In this document: piece after piece, positions 15,213 through 23,341 of the stretch
How positions within the stretch are numbered: position 1 is the first letter of the stretch
Layout: the number at the start of each line of letters is the position of its first letter
Assembly (NCBI GenBank): GCA_026125445.1
Contig: JAHCLE010000021.1
Coordinates: forward strand, 1 to 34,639
Reading direction: 5' to 3'
DNA: 34,639 bases
Source of the DNA: Burkholderiales bacterium
Lineage (GTDB): Bacteria > Pseudomonadota > Gammaproteobacteria > Burkholderiales > Usitatibacteraceae
Notes under the pieces: generated by a model
What the model was told of the DNA's origin: nothing
What the model saw: only the letters and a program-made list of their open reading frames with translations
The model's database searches: none
Made by a program: the position numbers and the translations under genes

Positions 15213-16357
15213 GCCGCCGGCTGCGGGTCGTCGTGAACGCGATACCGGCCGCGGTGCCCGTGACGGGAATAGGCCGCTACGTCCTCGAGCTCTACGCCGC
15301 CATCGAGGCGCTCGCCGGCGGGGAGCTCGAGATCCTCTACTACGACGGGCGATCGCTCTCGCCGCGCCCGCCCCGGGGGCCGCCCGACGTGCGCGGCCTG
15401 TCGCTCGCGGGGAAGGTCTACTGGAGCCTGCCGGCGCGCGTGGCGCTGCCCATCCGCCTGGGGCTGCACGGCCTGCGCGAGCGCGCCTTCCGGCGCCTGA
15501 GCGAGGGAGCCGACATCTACCACGAGGCGGCCTTCTTCCCCTTCCGCGCGGCCGCCGGCGTGCGCGTCGTGCAGACGGTGCAGGACCTTTCGCTGCAGTT
15601 CCATCCCGAGTGGCACCCGGCCGAGCGAGTGGCCTTCTCGCGCCGCCACTTCGGCGACCGCCTGAAGTGGGCCTCGCGCATCCTGTGCATCTCGGAGTTC
15701 ACGCGCGAGGAACTGCTGCGCTTCGACGCGAGCGTGGCCGGCCGCGTGGCCGTGACGCCCCTGGGCGTCTCCGCCGCCTTCCGCCCGGCGCTCGCGCCGG
15801 AGCGCGAGCGGGTGCGCGCGCGCTACGGGCTGCCGCGCGAGTACCTCCTCTTCGTGGGCAGCGGCGACCCGCGCAAGAACACGAAGGCGCTCGCCGAGCT
15901 CGCCGCGCGCTCGAGCCTGCCCTGCCCCGTGGTGTGCGTCGGATGGGGCGGCTGGGTGGCGCCCGGCGGCCGCGGCCGCGTGCTCGACCTGGGCTACGTG
16001 CCCAACGAGGACCTCCCGGCGCTCTACGGCGAGGCCCTGGCCTTCGTGTTCCCGAGCCACTACGAGGGTTTCGGGCTGCCGGTGCTGGAAGCCATGGCCT
16101 GCGGGTGTCCGGTGGTGGTGCCGCGCGCGCACAGCATGCCGGAGCTCGTGGGGGACGCGGGCCTCTATTACGGCGAGAGCGGCGACGTCGAGGCGCTGGG
16201 GCGCGCGCTCGCGCGGCTGGCGGGCGACGAAGGCGAGCGCCGCCGCCTCGCGCAGGAGGGAATCCGGCGCGCCGCGCTCTTCGGGTGGGAGCGCACCGCC
16301 CGGCTCACGCTCGCCGCCTTCGACGAGTCACTGGGCTCGCCCGCCGGGATGCGCTAG
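15209..16357 (+). CDS. GT4 family glycosyltransferase
   Basis: A 382-residue GT-B glycosyltransferase. It shows the GT4 N-terminal GIGRYVLEL acceptor-side loop, a DLSLQFHPEWHP segment, the donor-binding FVGSGDPRKNTKAL and the E-x7-E region in HYEGFGLPVLEAMACGCPVV. Enzymes with this signature, such as mannosyl- and rhamnosyltransferases of O-antigen and capsule pathways, retain anomeric configuration and work at the inner face of the membrane; donor and acceptor are unknown here. The GTG at 15209 overlaps the stop codon of the preceding gene and yields the expected family N-terminus (SRRLRVVVNAIP), indicating translational coupling. A GC-rich 7-bp stem follows its stop. Confidence 0.9.
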   Translation: MSRRLRVVVNAIPAAVPVTGIGRYVLELYAAIEALAGGELEILYYDGRSLSPRPPRGPPDVRGLSLAGKVYWSLPARVALPIRLGLHGLRERAFRRLSEGADIYHEAAFFPFRAAAGVRVVQTVQDLSLQFHPEWHPAERVAFSRRHFGDRLKWASRILCISEFTREELLRFDASVAGRVAVTPLGVSAAFRPALAPERERVRARYGLPREYLLFVGSGDPRKNTKALAELAARSSLPCPVVCVGWGGWVAPGGRGRVLDLGYVPNEDLPALYGEALAFVFPSHYEGFGLPVLEAMACGCPVVVPRAHSMPELVGDAGLYYGESGDVEALGRALARLAGDEGERRRLAQEGIRRAALFGWERTARLTLAAFDESLGSPAGMR

Positions 16358-16379
16358 GGGGCGGTCCCGGGGCGCCCCC
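16357..16379 (+). terminator. Possible weak terminator hairpin after the GT4 gene
   Basis: GGGGGCG at 16357-16363 pairs with CGCCCCC at 16373-16379 around a 9-nt loop. It begins on the last base of the stop codon. There is no T tract, only a short AATTT a few bases later, so activity is doubtful. Confidence 0.2.
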
Positions 16380-16380
16380 G

Positions 16381-16389
16381 TGATAGAAT
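16381..16389 (+). promoter_or_regulatory. Putative extended -10 (TGATAGAAT) for the legionaminate operon
   Basis: TGA followed by TAGAAT gives the extended -10 pattern. It is the only AT-rich spot between the GT4 gene and legB, and it would leave a leader of about 127 nt before the TTG at 16523. No -35 box is recognisable. Confidence 0.4.
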
Positions 16390-16522
16390 TTCCCCCTTCC
16401 AAGCAGGACCATTTCCCGCCAGCCGAGCCGGTTCCGGTGCCGCATGCCCGAGGGGGGCGCGCCATTCCCGAGGGCGGCTTCCCGGGATGATCGGCGAGGA
16501 ACCGCACGGGAAGGGGAAAAGC

Positions 16523-17518
16523 TTGAAAGTTCTGGTCACGGGCGCCGACGGCTTCATCGGTTCCCACCTGGTCGAGGCCCTGGTGGCGCGCGGGCACGAG
16601 CCGCGCGCCTTCGTGTTCTACAACTCGTTCAATTCCTGGGGCTGGCTGGACCGCTCTCCCGAGCCCGTCCGCTCGAAGCTCGACGTCTTCGCCGGCGACA
16701 TCCGCGATCCGCACGGCGTGCGCACCGCGATGCAGGGGTGCGACGCCGTGCTGCACCTGGCCGCGCTCATCGCCATCCCGTTCTCCTACCACTCGCCGGA
16801 CTCCTACGTGGACACCAACGTGCGCGGCACGCTCAACGTGCTGCAGGCCGCGCGCGCCCTGGGGCTGCGGCGCGTGGTCCACACCTCCACGAGCGAGGTC
16901 TACGGCACGGCGCGCTACGTGCCCATCGACGAGGAGCACCCGCTGCAGGGCCAGTCGCCCTACTCGGCCACGAAGATCGCCGCCGACCAGCTCGCCTACT
17001 CGTTCCACGCCTCCTTCGACCTGCCCGTGGTCATCGCCCGGCCCTTCAACACCTACGGCCCGCGCCAGTCGGCGCGCGCGGTGATCCCGACGATCATCAC
17101 CCAGATCGCGAGCGGCGAACGGCGCATCAAGCTGGGCGCCACCTCGCCCACGCGCGACTTCAGCTTCGTGAGCGACACCGTGGCCGGGTTCGTCGCCGCG
17201 CTCGAGTCGGACGCCGGCGCGGGCGAGGTGGTGAACTTCGGGTCCAACTTCGAGATCTCCGTGGGCGACACCGCGCGCGCCATCGCGCAGGTCATGGGCC
17301 GCGAGATCGAGATCGTCTCCGACGAGGAGCGGCTGCGGCCGAAGAACTCCGAGGTCGAGCGGCTGTGGGCCGCCAACGCGAAGGCCGAGCGCCTGTTCGG
17401 ATGGCGCCCGGCCTATGGCGGGGCCGAGGGCTTCCGCCGCGGGCTCGCCGAGACGGCGGCCTGGTTCACGCGGCCCGGCAACCTCGCCGGCTACCGCGCC
17501 GACCGCTACAACATCTGA
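16523..17518 (+). CDS. legB: LegB-type NAD-dependent sugar-nucleotide 4,6-dehydratase
   Basis: A 331-residue extended short-chain dehydrogenase. The N-terminus KVLVTGADGFIGSHL is the NAD-binding Rossmann loop; the catalytic region has TSTSEVYG and the Y-x3-K pair in YSATKIAADQ; RPFNTYGPRQS is the substrate-binding loop. In legionaminate synthesis LegB removes water from NDP-GlcNAc to give the 4-keto-6-deoxy sugar, the first dedicated step. The identification rests on these motifs plus its place directly before LegC. I chose the TTG at 16523 (GGGGA about 7 nt upstream) because the protein then begins at the Rossmann strand; an ATG at 16487 adds 12 residues and cannot be excluded. It starts an operon running to about 30229. 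Confidence 0.9.
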   Translation: MKVLVTGADGFIGSHLVEALVARGHEPRAFVFYNSFNSWGWLDRSPEPVRSKLDVFAGDIRDPHGVRTAMQGCDAVLHLAALIAIPFSYHSPDSYVDTNVRGTLNVLQAARALGLRRVVHTSTSEVYGTARYVPIDEEHPLQGQSPYSATKIAADQLAYSFHASFDLPVVIARPFNTYGPRQSARAVIPTIITQIASGERRIKLGATSPTRDFSFVSDTVAGFVAALESDAGAGEVVNFGSNFEISVGDTARAIAQVMGREIEIVSDEERLRPKNSEVERLWAANAKAERLFGWRPAYGGAEGFRRGLAETAAWFTRPGNLAGYRADRYNI

Positions 17519-17520
17519 CC

Positions 17521-18708
17521 ATGCCCGACGCCTCGCTCGCGAACCCGCTCCTGGCGGCCCTGCGCCAAGTCCTCGGCGAGGGCGGGCCGGTGCCCCTGCA
17601 CGAGCCCGAGTTCCGCGGCAACGAGTGGGCCTACGTGAAGGAGTGCCTCGACACGGGCTGGGTCTCCTCGGTGGGCAAGTACGTCGACGAGTTCGAGCGC
17701 CGGATCGCGGAGCTCACGGGCGCGCGCCACGCGGTGGCGGTGGTCAACGGCACGGCGGCGCTGCACGTGGCGCTGCACGTGGCCGGCGTGCGCGCCGGCG
17801 ACGAGGTCCTGGTGCCCGCGCTCACCTTCGTGGGCACCGCCAATGCCATCGCCCACTGCGGCGCCGTTCCCCACTTCGTCGACTCGAGCGAGGTCACGCT
17901 CGGCCTCGACCCGCAGCGCCTCGCCGCGCACCTCCAGGCCGCGGCGCGCAGGACTCCCGGGGGCCTGGTGAACGCGGCCACGGGCCGGCGCATCGCCGCG
18001 GTCCTGCCGATGCACGCCTTCGGCCACCCGGTGGACCTCGACGGCCTGCTGGAGGTCTCGGCGGGCTTCGGCGTCCCGGTGGTGGAGGACGCGGCCGAGT
18101 CGCTGGGCAGCACCTACCGCGGGCGGCACACGGGCACCTTCGGGCTCCTCGGCGTGCTGAGCTTCAACGGCAACAAGATCGTGACCACGGGCGGCGGCGG
18201 CGCGATCGTCACCGACGACCCCGCGCTCGCGCGCGCGGCCAAGCACCTCACGACGACCGCCAAGCTCGCGCACCGCTGGGAGTTCGTGCACGACGAGGTC
18301 GCCTGGAACTACCGCCTGCCCAATATCAACGCGGCCCTCGGCTGCGCCCAGCTCGAGCGCCTGCCCGACATGCTGGCCCGCAAGCGCCGCCTCGCCGAGT
18401 CCTACCGCCGCGCCTTCGGGGCGGTGGCGGGGCTCAAGTTCGTGGGCGAGCCCGCCGGCTGCCGGAGCAACTACTGGCTCAACGCCGTGCGCCTGGAAAG
18501 GCCCGACATGGCCGCGCGCGACGCGCTCCTCGCGGCGGCCAACGACGCCGGCTTCCACTGCCGGCCGGCGTGGACGCTGCTGCACAAGCTGCCGATGTAC
18601 GCGGACTGCCCCCGGGCGGACCTCGCGGCGGCGCTCGCCATCGAGGCGAGCCTCGTGAACCTGCCGAGCAGCGCGCGGCACGCCGACGCGGGGGGGGCCG
18701 GGGAATGA
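17521..18708 (+). CDS. legC: LegC-type PLP-dependent sugar aminotransferase
   Basis: A 395-residue DegT/DnrJ/EryC1 aminotransferase. Features in order: PEFRGNEWAYVKECLDTGWVSSVGKYV at the N-terminus (motif core at 29-53), NGTAALHVAL for cofactor binding, VVEDAAESLGS (187-197) and the PLP lysine K219 in SFNGNKIVTTGGGG. It should transfer an amino group from glutamate to C4 of the LegB product. It matches the LegC group rather than WecE or PseC by its opening motif and by the NLPSS near the C-terminus. It begins 2 bp after legB and overlaps the next gene in an ATGA. The last residues after NLPSS are a short Ala/Gly tail. Confidence 0.9.
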   Translation: MPDASLANPLLAALRQVLGEGGPVPLHEPEFRGNEWAYVKECLDTGWVSSVGKYVDEFERRIAELTGARHAVAVVNGTAALHVALHVAGVRAGDEVLVPALTFVGTANAIAHCGAVPHFVDSSEVTLGLDPQRLAAHLQAAARRTPGGLVNAATGRRIAAVLPMHAFGHPVDLDGLLEVSAGFGVPVVEDAAESLGSTYRGRHTGTFGLLGVLSFNGNKIVTTGGGGAIVTDDPALARAAKHLTTTAKLAHRWEFVHDEVAWNYRLPNINAALGCAQLERLPDMLARKRRLAESYRRAFGAVAGLKFVGEPAGCRSNYWLNAVRLERPDMAARDALLAAANDAGFHCRPAWTLLHKLPMYADCPRADLAAALAIEASLVNLPSSARHADAGGAGE

Positions 18709-19874
18709 CGGCGGCGCGCAAGATCTGCGTGGTCACCGGCTCGCGGGCGGAGTACGGACTGCTCTACTGGCCCATGCGCGCGATCTCGGAGGAGCCGGGG
18801 CTGCGCCTGCAGGTGGTGGCCACGGGCATGCACCTGTCGCCCGAGTTCGGGCTCACCTGGCGCCAGATCGAGGCCGACGGCTTCGCGATCGAGGCGAAGG
18901 TCGAGATGCTGCTCTCCGGCGACACGCCGGCGGCGATCACCAAGTCGCTGGGCCTGGGCGTGATCGGCTTCGCCGACGCCTTCGAGCGCCTGGCGCCGGA
19001 CCTGGTGATGGTCCTGGGCGACCGCTTCGAGGTCCTGGCGGCGGCGCAGGCGGCGCTGCTCGCGAGGATCCCCCTCGCGCACATCCACGGCGGCGAGCTC
19101 TCCGAGAACGCCTTCGACGACAGCGTGCGCCACGCCATCACCAAGATGGCGCAGTGGCACTTCGTGGCCGCGGAGCCCTACCGCCGGCGCGTGGTGCAGA
19201 TGGGCGAGGCGCCGGAGCGCGTGTTCAACGTCGGCGCGCCCGGGCTCGACCACCTCACGCGCATGCCGTGGATGTCGCGGCAGGAGCTCGAGCGCGAGCT
19301 GGGCATGGCGCTCGGCACGCCGCTCTTCCTCGCCACCTACCATCCGGAGACGCTCGCCGGGACCTCGCCGGAGGCGGCGATGGGGGAGCTCCTCGCCGCG
19401 CTCGGGCGCTTCCCGCAGGCGACCGTCGTCTTCACCTACCCGAACGCCGACACCGGCGGGCGCATCCTCATCCGCATGATCGACGAGTTCGCCGCGCGCA
19501 ACCGCCCGCGCGCGGGCGCCTTCGCCTCGCTGGGCCAGCGCCGGTATTTGAGCCTCATGCGCGAGGCCGACGTGGTCGTCGGCAACTCCTCGAGCGGGCT
19601 CACCGAGGCGCCGGCGCTGCACCGGGCCACGGTGAACGTAGGCGGGCGCCAGGACGGGCGCCTGAAGGCCTCCTCGGTCATCGACTGCCGGGCGGACGCG
19701 GCGAGCATCGCGGAGGCGATCGGCCGCGCCCTTTCCGCGGAGTTCCGCGCCACGCTCCCCGGGACGGCCTCGCTCTACGGGGCCGGCAACGCGGCCGCGG
19801 CCATCGTGGCGCGCCTGCGGGGGGAGCTCCCCCGCGTCCAGAAACCCTTTTTCGACATCGACCATGCGCACTGA
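18705..19874 (+). CDS. legG: LegG/NeuC-type hydrolysing 2-epimerase
   Basis: A 389-residue hydrolysing NDP-sugar 2-epimerase. The family motifs are all present: TGSRAEYGLL (11-20), VLGDRFEVLAAA (103-114), HIHGGELSENAFDDSVRHA (starting at 126), and GNSSSGLTEAP near the C-terminus. In legionaminate synthesis LegG releases the nucleotide and inverts C2 to give 2,4-diacetamido-2,4,6-trideoxymannose. NeuC of sialic acid synthesis is the close relative; the presence of LegB, LegC and LegH argues for LegG. The ATG overlaps the legC stop (ATGA) and its 3' end overlaps legI by 11 nt. Confidence 0.92.
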   Translation: MTAARKICVVTGSRAEYGLLYWPMRAISEEPGLRLQVVATGMHLSPEFGLTWRQIEADGFAIEAKVEMLLSGDTPAAITKSLGLGVIGFADAFERLAPDLVMVLGDRFEVLAAAQAALLARIPLAHIHGGELSENAFDDSVRHAITKMAQWHFVAAEPYRRRVVQMGEAPERVFNVGAPGLDHLTRMPWMSRQELERELGMALGTPLFLATYHPETLAGTSPEAAMGELLAALGRFPQATVVFTYPNADTGGRILIRMIDEFAARNRPRAGAFASLGQRRYLSLMREADVVVGNSSSGLTEAPALHRATVNVGGRQDGRLKASSVIDCRADAASIAEAIGRALSAEFRATLPGTASLYGAGNAAAAIVARLRGELPRVQKPFFDIDHAH

Positions 19875-20943
19875 AGGCGGCACCTTCGTCATCGCGGAAG
19901 CGGGCGTGAACCACAACGGCTCCCTCGACATGGCCCGCCGGCTGGTCGACGCCGCGGCCGAGGCCGGCGCCGACGCGGTGAAGTTCCAGACCTTCCGCGC
20001 CGACCGGCTGGTCACGCGCGACGCCCCGAAGGCGCGCTACCAGGAGCGCGCCACGGGAGACGGCGGCGGCCAGTACGAGATGATCCGCGCCCTCGAGCTC
20101 TCCGAGGCGGACCACGACGCGCTCGCGGCGCACTGCGGCGCGCGCGGCATCGCCTTCCTGTCCACGCCCTTCGACTCCGAAAGCCTGGAACTGCTGGTCG
20201 GGCGACTGGGCATGCGCACGATCAAGGTCTCCTCGGGCGACATCACCAACGCGCCGTTCCTCCTCGACGTGGCGCGGCACTCGCGCGACGTGATCCTGTC
20301 CACCGGCATGAGCACGCTCTCCGACGTCGAGGCGGCCCTCGGCGTGCTCGCCTTCGGCTTCACCGCGGCGGCCGACGCGGCGCCCGGCCGCGCCGCCTTC
20401 GAGCGCGCCTACGCCTCCGCGGCGGGGCGCGAGGCGCTCGCCGGGCGCGTCTGCCTCCTGCACTGCACCACGGAATATCCCGCGCCCATCGACGAGGTGA
20501 ACCTCCTCGCCATGGACACGATGGCGAGCGCCTTCGGGCTGGACGTCGGCTACTCCGACCACACCGAGGGCATCCACGTGCCGGTGGCGGCGGTGGCGCT
20601 GGGCGCCAGCGTCATCGAGAAGCACTTCACCCTCGACCGCTCGGCTCCGGGGCCGGACCACCGCGCCTCGCTCGAGCCGGCGCAGCTCGCCGCGATGGTC
20701 GCGGCCATCCGCGAGGTCGAGCGCGCCCTGGGCGACGGCGTGAAGCGCCCGTCGCCGTCGGAGTGGAAGAACCGCGAGGTCGCGAGGAAGAGCCTGGTGG
20801 CCGCGCGGGCCCTGAAGGCGGGCGAGCGCCTCGAGGTCGCCTGCAAGCGGCCCGGGACGGGACTGTCGCCCTTCGAGTACTGGGCCGCGGGGGAACGGGT
20901 GGCCGGGCGCGACTACGGCCCCGACGAGGCGATCGATGGCTGA
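19864..20943 (+). CDS. legI: LegI-type nonulosonate synthase (NeuB family)
   Basis: A 359-residue PEP-condensing synthase. It shows IAEAGVNHNGS (10-20), STPFDSESLELL (100-111), KVSSGD, STGMS, CTTEYPAPIDEVN (201-213), GYSDHTEGI and EKHFTLDRSAPGPDH, which line the TIM-barrel active site. A C-terminal SAF domain (about 305-359) carries CKRPGTGLSP. It should join the 6-deoxy mannosamine derivative to phosphoenolpyruvate to give N,N'-diacetyllegionaminate. An insertion of about 30 residues (about 166-194) before the LLHCTTEYP strand is usual for the LegI/NeuB-2 branch. Overlaps of 11 nt upstream and 8 nt downstream fit translational coupling. Confidence 0.92.
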   Translation: MRTEGGTFVIAEAGVNHNGSLDMARRLVDAAAEAGADAVKFQTFRADRLVTRDAPKARYQERATGDGGGQYEMIRALELSEADHDALAAHCGARGIAFLSTPFDSESLELLVGRLGMRTIKVSSGDITNAPFLLDVARHSRDVILSTGMSTLSDVEAALGVLAFGFTAAADAAPGRAAFERAYASAAGREALAGRVCLLHCTTEYPAPIDEVNLLAMDTMASAFGLDVGYSDHTEGIHVPVAAVALGASVIEKHFTLDRSAPGPDHRASLEPAQLAAMVAAIREVERALGDGVKRPSPSEWKNREVARKSLVAARALKAGERLEVACKRPGTGLSPFEYWAAGERVAGRDYGPDEAIDG

Positions 20944-21583
20944 GCGCAGGATCTACCTCCTGGCCGCCGGCGGGCACGCGAGCGTCGTCCTCGACGCGCT
21001 CCTCGCCGCGGGCGTTCGCGTGGCGGGCATCCTCGACCCGGCCCGCAAGCCGGGCGAGTCGATCTTCGGCGTGGCGGTGCTGGGCGACGACGGCTGGCTC
21101 GCCGGGCGCGAGCCGGGGGCGACGCTCCTCGCCAACGGCGCCGGGCAGGTGCCGCGCGCGAGCCTGCGCCAGGCGCTCTTCGAGGGCTTCAAGGCGCGCG
21201 GCTTCGGGTTCGTCTCGGTGCTGCACCCCTCGGCGGTCGTCGGGCGCGAGGCCGAGCTCGCCGAGGGCAGCCAGGTCATGGCGGGCGCGGTGGTGCAATG
21301 CCGCGCGCGCATCGGCAGGAACGCGGTCGTCAACACGCGCGCCAGCGTCGACCACGACTGCGTGGTGGGCGAGCACGCCTTCGTCGGCCCGGGCGCCACC
21401 CTCTGCGGCGAGGTGCGCGTGGGCGAGGGCGCGTTCGTGGGCTCCGGCGCGGTGGTCCTGCCCGGGGTCGCGGTCGGGGCCCGCGCCATCGTGGGCGGCG
21501 GCGCGCTCGTGGCGCGCGACGTCCCCGAAGGCGCGCTGGTGACCGGGGTGCCGGCGGCGGCCCGGCGGGAGCGGAGCGAATGA
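20936..21583 (+). CDS. legH: LegH/PglD-like 4-amino-sugar N-acetyltransferase
   Basis: A 215-residue left-handed beta-helix acyltransferase. Residues 1-85 form a small Rossmann-like domain (IYLLAAGGHASVVLDAL) that binds the nucleotide sugar. Residues about 92-205 hold hexapeptide repeats. H140 in ASVDHDCVVG corresponds to the general-base histidine of PglD. The expected reaction is acetyl-CoA-dependent acetylation of the C4 amine made by LegC. The NeuD proteins of sialate clusters are related, but here the position among LegB, C, G and I supports LegH. It overlaps legI by 8 nt and the next gene by ATGA. Confidence 0.88.
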   Translation: MAERRIYLLAAGGHASVVLDALLAAGVRVAGILDPARKPGESIFGVAVLGDDGWLAGREPGATLLANGAGQVPRASLRQALFEGFKARGFGFVSVLHPSAVVGREAELAEGSQVMAGAVVQCRARIGRNAVVNTRASVDHDCVVGEHAFVGPGATLCGEVRVGEGAFVGSGAVVLPGVAVGARAIVGGGALVARDVPEGALVTGVPAAARRERSE

Positions 21584-22638
21584 AATCGTGGAAGGACGTC
21601 GTCGTCTCCCCCGAGGCGACGCTCAAGGAAGGCATCGAGCGCATCGACAAGGGCGGCATGCAGCTCGCCATCGTGCTGGAGCCCGACGGGCGGCTGGCCG
21701 GGCTGCTGAGCGACGGCGACGTGCGCCGCGCCATCCTGCGCGGCTGCGACCTCGCCACGCCGGTGCGGCAGGTGATGAACCGCCAGCCCACCACCGCGCC
21801 GTCGTCGTGGTCGAGCGAGGAGCTGCTGGCGCTCATGCGCAGGAAGATCCTGCGCCAGCTGCCGGTGGTGAACGAGGCCGGCCGGGTCGTGGGGCTCGCC
21901 ACGGTGGACGACCTCTCCGGGGTCGTCGAGCGCCCGAACTGGGTCGTGCTCATGGCCGGGGGCCTGGGCACGCGCCTGCTGCCGCTCACCGAGACGGTGC
22001 CCAAGCCGATGCTGCCCGTGAGCGGCAAGCCCATCCTCGAGAACATCCTCGAGAGCTTCGTCGAGCAGGGCTTCCGGCACTTCTTCCTGTCGGTGAACTA
22101 CATGGCCGAGGCGGTGCGCGCGCACTTCGGCGACGGCAGCCGCTGGGGCGTGGACATCACCTACCTCTACGAGAGCAAGCGCCTGGGCACGGCGGGGGCG
22201 CTGTCGCTGCTTCCCGGCCGGCCGGAGGACCCCATCCTGGTGATGAACGGCGACCTCCTCACCCGCGCGCGCTTCGACAACATGCTGCACTTCCACCTCG
22301 AGCACGGCGCGGCCGCGACCATGGCGGTGCGCGAGTACGACTTCCAGGTGCCCTACGGCGTGGTGCGCCTGGAGGGGGCGAGGATCCTGGGCGTCGACGA
22401 GAAGCCCGTGCACCGCTTCTTCGTGAACGCGGGCATCTACGCGCTCTCGCCCGCCGTCCTCGACCTGGTGCCGAAGGACCGCTTCTTCGACATGCCCTCC
22501 CTCTTCGAGGGGGTGCTCGCGAGCGGCGGGCACGTGGCGGCCTTCCCGGTGCGCGAGTACTGGCTCGACGTCGGTCGGCTCGAGGAGTTCGAGCGCGCGC
22601 AGCAGGAGTGGAGCAACGAGGACGAGCCCGGTGATTGA
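21580..22638 (+). CDS. ptmE: PtmE-like sugar-1-phosphate nucleotidyltransferase with CBS domains
   Basis: A 352-residue protein with two parts. Residues about 1-117 are a CBS pair (VVSPEATLKEGIE, GLLSDGDVRRAIL, LRQLPVVNEAGRVVGLATVDDL). Residues about 121-345 are a nucleotidyltransferase with MAGGLGTRLLPLTETVPKPM (125-144) and the catalytic MNGDLL (222-227). The architecture matches Campylobacter PtmE, the glucosamine-1-phosphate guanylyltransferase that starts the GDP-linked legionaminate route. By analogy this cluster probably uses GDP-sugar intermediates; the nucleotide preference cannot be read from the sequence. The CBS pair may sense adenine nucleotides. It is coupled at both ends (ATGA at 21580, 8-nt overlap with legF). 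Confidence 0.85.
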   Translation: MKSWKDVVVSPEATLKEGIERIDKGGMQLAIVLEPDGRLAGLLSDGDVRRAILRGCDLATPVRQVMNRQPTTAPSSWSSEELLALMRRKILRQLPVVNEAGRVVGLATVDDLSGVVERPNWVVLMAGGLGTRLLPLTETVPKPMLPVSGKPILENILESFVEQGFRHFFLSVNYMAEAVRAHFGDGSRWGVDITYLYESKRLGTAGALSLLPGRPEDPILVMNGDLLTRARFDNMLHFHLEHGAAATMAVREYDFQVPYGVVRLEGARILGVDEKPVHRFFVNAGIYALSPAVLDLVPKDRFFDMPSLFEGVLASGGHVAAFPVREYWLDVGRLEEFERAQQEWSNEDEPGD

Positions 22639-23341
22639 TTCGCAGCCCGTGCTCGCGGTGATCCCGGCGCGCGGGGGCTCCAAGGGGCTCCCCGGCAAGA
22701 ACATCCGGCCCGCCGGCGGCAAGCCCCTCATCGCCTGGACGATCGAGGCCGCGCGCGGCGCGCGGCGCCTGGACCGCGTGGTCCTGTCCTCCGACGACGA
22801 GGCCATCATCGCGGTGGCGCGCGAGTGGGGCTGCGAGGTCCCCTTCGTGCGCGAGGCGCGGCTCGCGGGCGACGAGACGCCCACGATCGACGTGGTGCTC
22901 GATGCGCTATCGCGCCTGCCGGGCTATCCGTGGGTCGTGCTGCTGCAGCCGACCTCGCCGCTTCGCCTCGCCTCCGACATCGACGGCGCGATCCAGCGCT
23001 GCGTGGAGAGCGGGGCGCCGTCGTGCGTGTCGGTGTGCGAGGCGCGCGAGAGCCCCTGGTGGATGTACCGCCTGGGCGCGGACGGGCGGCTCTCCCCCGT
23101 CATCGCCGGCGCGGTCCCGACCCGCCGGCAGGACCTGCCGCCGGTCTACGTGCCCAACGGGGCGGTCTACGTGGCGCGCGCCGACTGGCTCGCGCGCGAG
23201 AGGAAGTTCATCACGACGGAAACGGTGGCCTGGGAGATGCCGGCGCAGCGATCGCTGGACGTGGACACCGAGTCCGACCTATTCCAACTGCAGGCCATCC
23301 TGGGTGAAAAGAAAGATGTTCCGCTATCCCCGACGACGTGA
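22631..23341 (+). CDS. legF: CMP-legionaminate synthetase (NeuA/LegF family cytidylyltransferase)
   Basis: A 236-residue cytidylyltransferase. The CTP-binding loop PARGGSKGLPGKN is at residues 12-24, LLQPTSPLR supplies the central motif, and QRSLDVDTESDLF near the C-terminus holds the metal-binding acidic residues. It activates the nonulosonic acid as the CMP sugar, the form used by the transferases. LegF is preferred over NeuA (CMP-Neu5Ac) because the cluster makes a 6-deoxy 5,7-diamino acid. The GTG at 22631 overlaps the ptmE stop by 8 nt. Its 3' end overlaps the amidotransferase gene by 26 nt, a rather long overlap for this operon. Confidence 0.9.
   Translation: MIDSQPVLAVIPARGGSKGLPGKNIRPAGGKPLIAWTIEAARGARRLDRVVLSSDDEAIIAVAREWGCEVPFVREARLAGDETPTIDVVLDALSRLPGYPWVVLLQPTSPLRLASDIDGAIQRCVESGAPSCVSVCEARESPWWMYRLGADGRLSPVIAGAVPTRRQDLPPVYVPNGAVYVARADWLARERKFITTETVAWEMPAQRSLDVDTESDLFQLQAILGEKKDVPLSPTT

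Noticed and set aside
19864-23341. Sialic acid (Neu5Ac) synthesis by NeuB/NeuC/NeuA
   Set aside because: The presence of a 4,6-dehydratase, a 4-aminotransferase and a PglD-like acetyltransferase in the same operon indicates a 6-deoxy diamino acid, that is legionaminate.
16523-23341. Pseudaminic acid pathway (PseB, PseC, PseG, PseI)
   Set aside because: The epimerase is the NeuC/LegG hydrolysing type, not PseG; the dehydratase does not look like the inverting PseB type; and PtmE with CBS domains belongs to the legionaminate route.
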